From CAMEON01 sp045531965 (GTDB lineage Bacteria > Bacillota > Clostridia > Oscillospirales > CAG-272): a stretch of 64,000 nucleotides of DNA. Below the pieces are notes generated by a model. The model was not told where the DNA came from, did no database searches, and saw nothing but the letters and a program-made list of their open reading frames with translations. The translations under genes and the position numbers were made by a program. Shown piece by piece: positions 60,527-64,000 of this stretch (position 1 is its first letter; each line of letters starts with the position of its first letter). The stretch is taken from positions 1 through 64,000 of the forward strand of contig JAZSFA010000012.1 in assembly GCA_045531965.1 (NCBI GenBank), written 5' to 3'.

Positions 60527-60682
60527 ATGAAATACGTATGCCCCTGTGGTTATGAATACGATCCCGCCGTCGGCGATCCCGACAACGGCATTGCCCCCGG
60601 TACTGCCTGGGAAGACCTGCCTGAGGATTTCGAATGCCCCGTTTGCGGATTGGGCAAGGACGCATTCGAAAAGGAAGACTGA
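60527..60682 (+). CDS. Rubredoxin with shortened first metal knuckle
   Basis: A 51-residue electron carrier with one Fe(Cys)4 centre. 'YEYDPAVGDPDNGIAPGTAW' and 'EDLPEDFECPVCGLGKDAFE' are textbook rubredoxin. The N-terminal ligand pair reads 'YVCPCGYEYD', so the cysteines are separated by one residue (C-P-C) instead of two (C-x-x-C). The second knuckle 'CPVCG' is normal. AAAGGAG lies 10 nt before the ATG. It lies downstream of Rrf2 and reverse rubrerythrin, separated by repeats, and probably delivers electrons to the latter. A terminator follows; a broken partial copy of the gene and its 3' flank is at 63513-63745. Confidence 0.9.
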   Translation: MKYVCPCGYEYDPAVGDPDNGIAPGTAWEDLPEDFECPVCGLGKDAFEKED

Positions 60683-60789
60683 TCCCACAAATTAAGTAGA
60701 CCCTATCCTTTCAAATTTCTGAAATAGTTTTCATATTCCTTTCCTAAAAAATAGTTCAAATTTCTTCATTTTCCTTTCCTGAAATTTTT

Positions 60790-60817
60790 GAAGCCCGCCG
60801 TGAGGCGGGCTTCTTTT
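60790..60817 (+). terminator. Terminator of rubredoxin
   Basis: GAAGCCCGCC (60790-60799), GTGA loop, GGCGGGCTTC (60804-60813), then TTTT. Confidence 0.88.
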
Positions 60818-60836
60818 ATCACCTTGAAAAACGAAA

Positions 60837-60860
60837 GCGGAAGCCGCGCGCGGCTTCCGC
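60837..60860 (-). terminator. Palindromic terminator of the secreted nuclease gene
   Basis: A perfect 24-nt palindrome centred on GCGCGC, followed on the minus strand by TTTCGTTTTTC and on the plus strand by TCATTTTT. It lies 10 nt beyond the nuclease stop codon. Confidence 0.7.
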
Positions 60861-60869
60861 TCATTTTTG

Positions 60870-63107
60870 TTACAGGGTTTCCTTTTTGCGCTTGACAGCG
60901 GCAAGGGGGACGAGTGCTGTCAGGAGAACCATCAGGGTGATCTGAGAACCCACGGTGCTTGAGCAACTGCTTGAGGCGCGGTTGCTGTCGGTGGTGGGTG
61001 ATGTCTTTCCTTCGGTCTGGGACTCGTTTGTTTCAACGGGGGCATTGGTCTGGAGAGAGGTATCGGCGAAAGTATCGCTCTCCGCACTTTCGGTATCATT
61101 CGAGGGCTCGGTGGGTACCTCTGTGGATTCCTCGGTAGGTTCTTGTGTAGGAGCTTCGGTGGTCGCCTCAGTTTCTACGGGCAGAGCCTCGATGACAGCG
61201 GTCTCCAGCGTCGTGCCGCAGATTGTGCATTCCTTATGCTTGCTGCCCTCCGCGCCGGGAGCGGCTTCGGTATCAATGATCCAATCCCCTGCGGTGTGCC
61301 CGAGGGCGTCTGTTTCACTGTCGGTATAGCTGTCGTTACAGCGAGAGCAGGTATGGGTGGTATAGCCCTTTTCGGTGCAGGTGGGCGCGGTGACGGTGTC
61401 CTTGTAGTCGTGACCCAGCTTGCCGCTTAACAGGATGCCGCAAAGCGTACAGGTCTGGTCAGTCGTGCAATCAGCGGCAGCTCCGCCGTTGTGTCCGAGG
61501 GCATCTACCTGACTGTCGGTATAGCTGTCGTTACAGCGAGAGCAGGTGTGGGTGGTGTAGCCCTTTTCGGTGCAGATGGGAGGGGTGACGGTATCCTTGT
61601 AATCGTGTCCCAAAGATGCCACTTCGTCGCCCTGATAGGTGTGGGCGCAGGTTATGCAGGTGTAGGTAGTATAACCCTTTTCGGTACAAGTGGGGGCTGT
61701 CACGACGGTGGTATAGTCGTGGGTGTGGGGGGCTTCGGTCTCCGGCTCGGTGACGACACGGTGGCTGATGAACTCAATGGTGTTGATCATACATCTGGTA
61801 GACCCTGAGACGGTGGTCACCGTGACGGTCTTGGTCTTGGAGGTGTCGATGGTCAGAGGTGTATATTCACCGTTGTTGGAGGCGGTCGTCAGGGTATATT
61901 TCGTGCCGTTGATGGTGACGGCACTCTTGTTGACCTTGTATTGCGCCGCGTAGATGATCACCTCGTCCACGTCATCCGGTACCTTGAAATTAAAGCCGCC
62001 CGTGGCCTTGCTGGAGCCCAGCTTGAGGCAGGAATTACCCTTGGCGTCCCTTGCCCCGCCGTAGAGCTTGTTGGGGCCTGTCAAAGTCAGGGTATAGTCA
62101 CCGTCGGTGTAAGACTTGGTGGAGGTGATGTCGGTGCCGTCGTTGTGAGATGCTCCGCCGTTTTCACCGAAGTCAAAGATCGCCACCGAGTTGGGAGAGC
62201 CTACGGGGGCATCGGTCTCTTCCTCGGGAGGATCGGTCTCGGTTTCCGGGGAGAAGGTGGGAATCTCGCCGTTTAGCGCGGAGCAGGAAGGGGTCACCAT
62301 GCCTTCGGGAACCTCGCGACCGAACAGATGCCAAGCCAGCTCGGGGTAGTCAATGAAAACATTGCGGTTGCCTTGAATGCTTTGGACGACTTCGTTTCGT
62401 CCCATTTCCCAAGTGTCCACGGGGTCCAATTCGCACCAATCCAGAAGGATGTCAACGCTCTCAAACACCTTGGTCACGTCGGTTGCGCCCCAATCGGCAT
62501 CCCAGCGGACGTAGACGTACAAAATGATGCGTGCCACGTCGCCCTTGACGTTGTCAAGCGGCTCGTAAAAGCCCTTGGATTCACCGTAGAGCTTGTTGCC
62601 GCGGGAGGAGTTAACGCCTGCTTCGGCGGGACGGATGTGGTGGAGGTCGGCACCGCCGCCGTTTGTGTTGTTACCGCCCAAGCTCTGAGGCCAAACGTGC
62701 TCGCGGTTGCAAGCCCAGGAGGGAGACCAATCGGCGGAAGTCATGCGGTAGCTTGTATAGAGCGTGGTAGCGTGACTGGTGTCGTTCTGCTCACAGTCCA
62801 CGCGGAAGACGTAGTCACGGCAGTCAGCATAGCTGGTGATCTTCTTGTGGCTGTTGGTCATCAGGTGATGCAGGGAAGATTTCAGATTACTCGGCGATTG
62901 CGTGGCGAGACTGTCGAAGGCATAATCCCCGGTGTAATAAGAGGAAGCGCCTGTGCCGTCCAGCGAGACGCACACCTCACCGCGTTTGCCTGAGTTGGAG
63001 GTCGTGTCATACGAGGCGGGCGCCGCGGATACGACGATCCATAGGGAGGATAGCAGCATCAGCGCGGCTAAGAGCAGCGCTGTCAGCTTAAAGGTTCTTT
63101 GGTTCAT
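60870..63107 (-). CDS. Secreted endonuclease I-family nuclease with CxxC repeats and C-terminal anchor
   Basis: A 745-residue exported protein. The ATG at 63107 has GGAG about 8 nt upstream; the signal peptide covers about 1-29. The endonuclease I (beta-beta-alpha metal) domain spans about 40-300 with 'CNREHVWPQSLGG' (134-145) and 'DLHHIRPAEAGVNSSRGNKLYG' (154-175). A beta-sandwich-like domain follows (about 310-450). Then come three to four repeats of the type 'GHDYKDTVTAPTCTEKGYTTHTC' split by 'SRCNDSYTDS' (about 455-625), each with Cys pairs that could bind metal or form disulphides. A Thr/Glu/Pro linker and a final 'SSCSSTVGSQITLMVLLTALV' helix ending 'KRKKETL' anchor it. Likely role: degradation of extracellular DNA or RNA for nutrients or biofilm control. 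Confidence 0.85.
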   Translation of the reverse strand: MNQRTFKLTALLLAALMLLSSLWIVVSAAPASYDTTSNSGKRGEVCVSLDGTGASSYYTGDYAFDSLATQSPSNLKSSLHHLMTNSHKKITSYADCRDYVFRVDCEQNDTSHATTLYTSYRMTSADWSPSWACNREHVWPQSLGGNNTNGGGADLHHIRPAEAGVNSSRGNKLYGESKGFYEPLDNVKGDVARIILYVYVRWDADWGATDVTKVFESVDILLDWCELDPVDTWEMGRNEVVQSIQGNRNVFIDYPELAWHLFGREVPEGMVTPSCSALNGEIPTFSPETETDPPEEETDAPVGSPNSVAIFDFGENGGASHNDGTDITSTKSYTDGDYTLTLTGPNKLYGGARDAKGNSCLKLGSSKATGGFNFKVPDDVDEVIIYAAQYKVNKSAVTINGTKYTLTTASNNGEYTPLTIDTSKTKTVTVTTVSGSTRCMINTIEFISHRVVTEPETEAPHTHDYTTVVTAPTCTEKGYTTYTCITCAHTYQGDEVASLGHDYKDTVTPPICTEKGYTTHTCSRCNDSYTDSQVDALGHNGGAAADCTTDQTCTLCGILLSGKLGHDYKDTVTAPTCTEKGYTTHTCSRCNDSYTDSETDALGHTAGDWIIDTEAAPGAEGSKHKECTICGTTLETAVIEALPVETEATTEAPTQEPTEESTEVPTEPSNDTESAESDTFADTSLQTNAPVETNESQTEGKTSPTTDSNRASSSCSSTVGSQITLMVLLTALVPLAAVKRKKETL

Positions 63108-63139
63108 ATCGGTTCTCCGTTTGTAGTGTTGTTGCGTTA

Positions 63140-63168
63140 AGTATACCATAGATTTCGGGATTTGTAAA
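63140..63168 (-). promoter_or_regulatory. Promoter of the secreted nuclease gene
   Basis: Minus strand: TTTACA (63168-63163), 17-nt spacer ending TATGG, TATACT (63145-63140). Confidence 0.72.
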
Positions 63169-63229
63169 CACTTTTTGTAAATATAGGGGGATTTTTGCTG
63201 AAGCTGCCGCCGGACCGTTGGGGACATAT

Positions 63230-63262
63230 AAAAATGCCCCACAGAAGAGGGCTTCTGTGGGG
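63230..63262 (-). terminator. Terminator of the leucine-rich-repeat remnant
   Basis: CCCCACAGAAG (63237-63247) pairs perfectly with CTTCTGTGGGG (63252-63262); on the minus strand CATTTTTAT follows. Confidence 0.8.
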
Positions 63263-63268
63263 TAAGTT

Positions 63269-63525
63269 TTAAGTCTGATAATTGTAGTGCATGATAGCGT
63301 TGAGAAGAGCTGCGTTTTCATTGCTCTCATTTCCGATGGTAATGCGCTCCCATGCGCTTTGGGAGCCTGTATAATAAACATTTTTCAAGGAAGAACAGTT
63401 CAAAAATACGCCTCGTTCGATCGTGCTGATACTTTTTAGGAAGCGTGATGTCTGTCAATTTAGGACAATGTGCAAAACATTCTCGACCAAGTGCGGTTAC
63501 TCCTTCAGAGAGTACAACGGCATTC
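63269..63525 (-). pseudogene. BspA-type leucine-rich-repeat protein remnant (3' end, frameshifted)
   Basis: Reading the minus strand, segments such as 'VVLSEGVTALGRECFAHCPK', 'LTDITLPK', 'SISTIERGVFLNCSSLKNVY' and 'YTGSQSAWERITIGNESNEN' follow each other and end with the usual 'AIMHYNYQT' and a stop at 63269. This is the standard C-terminal end of clostridial BspA/LRR_5 surface proteins. A one-base insertion in the run of five T at 63433-63437 breaks the frame between 'LTDITLP' and 'SISTIE'. The upstream part of the gene is missing: homology stops near 63525, where the rubredoxin fragment begins. It retains its own terminator. Confidence 0.75.
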
Positions 63526-63613
63526 AGCTAGGTACACCTTTCGAGGATCTTCTTGCGGACTTTGGCTGCCCGTTTGCGGGTTGGATAAGGATGCCTTTGA
63601 GAAGGAAGATTGA
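63513..63613 (+). pseudogene. Rubredoxin pseudogene fragment
   Basis: DNA from about 63513 (ACAACGGCATT, shared with the functional gene) to the stop at 63611-63613 matches the second half of the rubredoxin at 60527. One frame gives 'GTPFEDLLADFGCP'; after loss of one C in the run at about 63569-63571 the next frame gives 'PVCGLDKDAFEKED' and stop, the same end as the intact protein. The first half, start codon and ribosome binding site are absent. Confidence 0.75.
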
Positions 63614-64000
63614 TATTAAGTAACCCCTATTCTAAAAATTCCTGAAATAGTTTTCATTTCCCTTTCCTAAAAACAGTTCAAATTTCTTCATTTTCCTTTC
63701 CTAAAACTTAAGAGGCTCGCCGCGAGGCGGGCTTCTTTTGCTTTGGAAAAGTCGTAATAAAATCGTACCAAGAGCCCCGAAAACACATTTTCCACACTAA
63801 AAAACATCAAAGTTGTACTTCAAAAAGTCGTACCTGAATTATAGCATAAAAGCGATGTCAAAAGGAAGCACTTTGGACACCACTTTTTGTGTCTTTTAAC
63901 GTTAATTTATAAAGCTGGAACATCTTTTGACATCTTAGAATACATAAAATACAAGTCGATTTTTTGAACGAGAACGATTGTGCTTATTGTTGCGGTAGGG
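63614..64000. other. Duplicated rubredoxin 3' flank and non-coding tail
   Basis: 63614-63745 is a diverged copy of the sequence after the intact rubredoxin (60683-60817), including CTGAAATAGTTTTCAT, AGTTCAAATTTCTTCATTTT and the closing hairpin with GGCGGGCTTCTTTT. From 63746 to the window end there is no gene-like frame; short repeated motifs TCGTACC and an AT-rich stretch are all that can be seen. Confidence 0.6.

Noticed and set aside
63835..63880. Minus-strand TTGACA and TATAAT near the window end
   Set aside because: The two hexamers are only 12 nt apart, too close for a sigma-70 promoter, and no gene follows on that strand except debris.

Overview
The window looks like a chromosomal segment of a Gram-positive, probably endospore-forming member of the Clostridia, close to Oscillospirales or other uncultured gut lineages. 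The evidence is a germination protease gene (gpr), a dnaG-rpoD pair, strong AGGAGG-type ribosome binding sites, many lipoproteins and secreted proteins with Thr/Glu/Pro-rich linkers, BspA-type leucine-rich-repeat remnants, a DUF5696/YIP1 ABC-transport cluster and a reverse rubrerythrin. This placement comes from gene content only. I saw no rRNA, tRNA, CRISPR array, prophage or insertion sequence.

Layout. 1-2370: a cut-off membrane protein and an RlmI-type rRNA methyltransferase. 2371-3344: a long non-coding stretch with a strong promoter and a roughly 400-nt leader. 3345-18912: one seven-gene operon for carbohydrate import, comprising a very large solute-binding lipoprotein-like protein, two permease pairs, an NHL/TPR/YIP1 membrane protein and a 1926-residue DUF5696 protein; no ATPase gene is present. 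19131-22410: a small membrane protein, a first ECF sigma / membrane anti-sigma-like pair, and a Cys-rich membrane protein. 22463-28890: PepD, MreB, a DUF4830 protein, a sialate-esterase-like lipoprotein and an MBL hydrolase. 29006-32696: GluRS, GlnRS and a DUF1294 protein. 32850-36447: a second ECF sigma module, whose membrane partner carries an ABC-type solute-binding domain outside the cell, followed by a lipoprotein and a decayed fragment of another such partner. 36496-47765: gpr, an orphan oligopeptide-binding protein, dGTPase-dnaG-rpoD, another orphan solute-binding lipoprotein and a HAD hydrolase. 47816-54724: a GtrA / flavoprotein / GT39-like surface-glycan operon and a large secreted glycosidase-like protein. 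54883-59008: MutY, CvpA, DUF5711 protein and TruA. 59268-60682: an Rrf2 regulator, reverse rubrerythrin and rubredoxin. 60870-64000: a secreted endonuclease and a region of gene debris.

The most interesting signal is the pair of ECF modules at 19542-21894 and 32771-36114. Both sigma factors are followed, with overlapping start and stop codons, by a protein with a common 70-residue N-terminus (cytoplasmic motif plus one membrane helix) but entirely different extracytoplasmic sensors: three tandem beta-rich repeats in one, a solute-binding domain in the other. Both sigma genes are preceded by a similar -35 / 17-nt / CGTCATA element, as expected for autoregulation. This reads as a modular receptor-to-sigma signalling family in which the sensor is swapped. 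Other notable points are covarying inverted REP-like hairpins, a rubredoxin with a shortened metal knuckle and a frameshifted partial copy of it fused to a leucine-rich-repeat remnant, and a six-codon leader ORF coupled to the flavoprotein gene.
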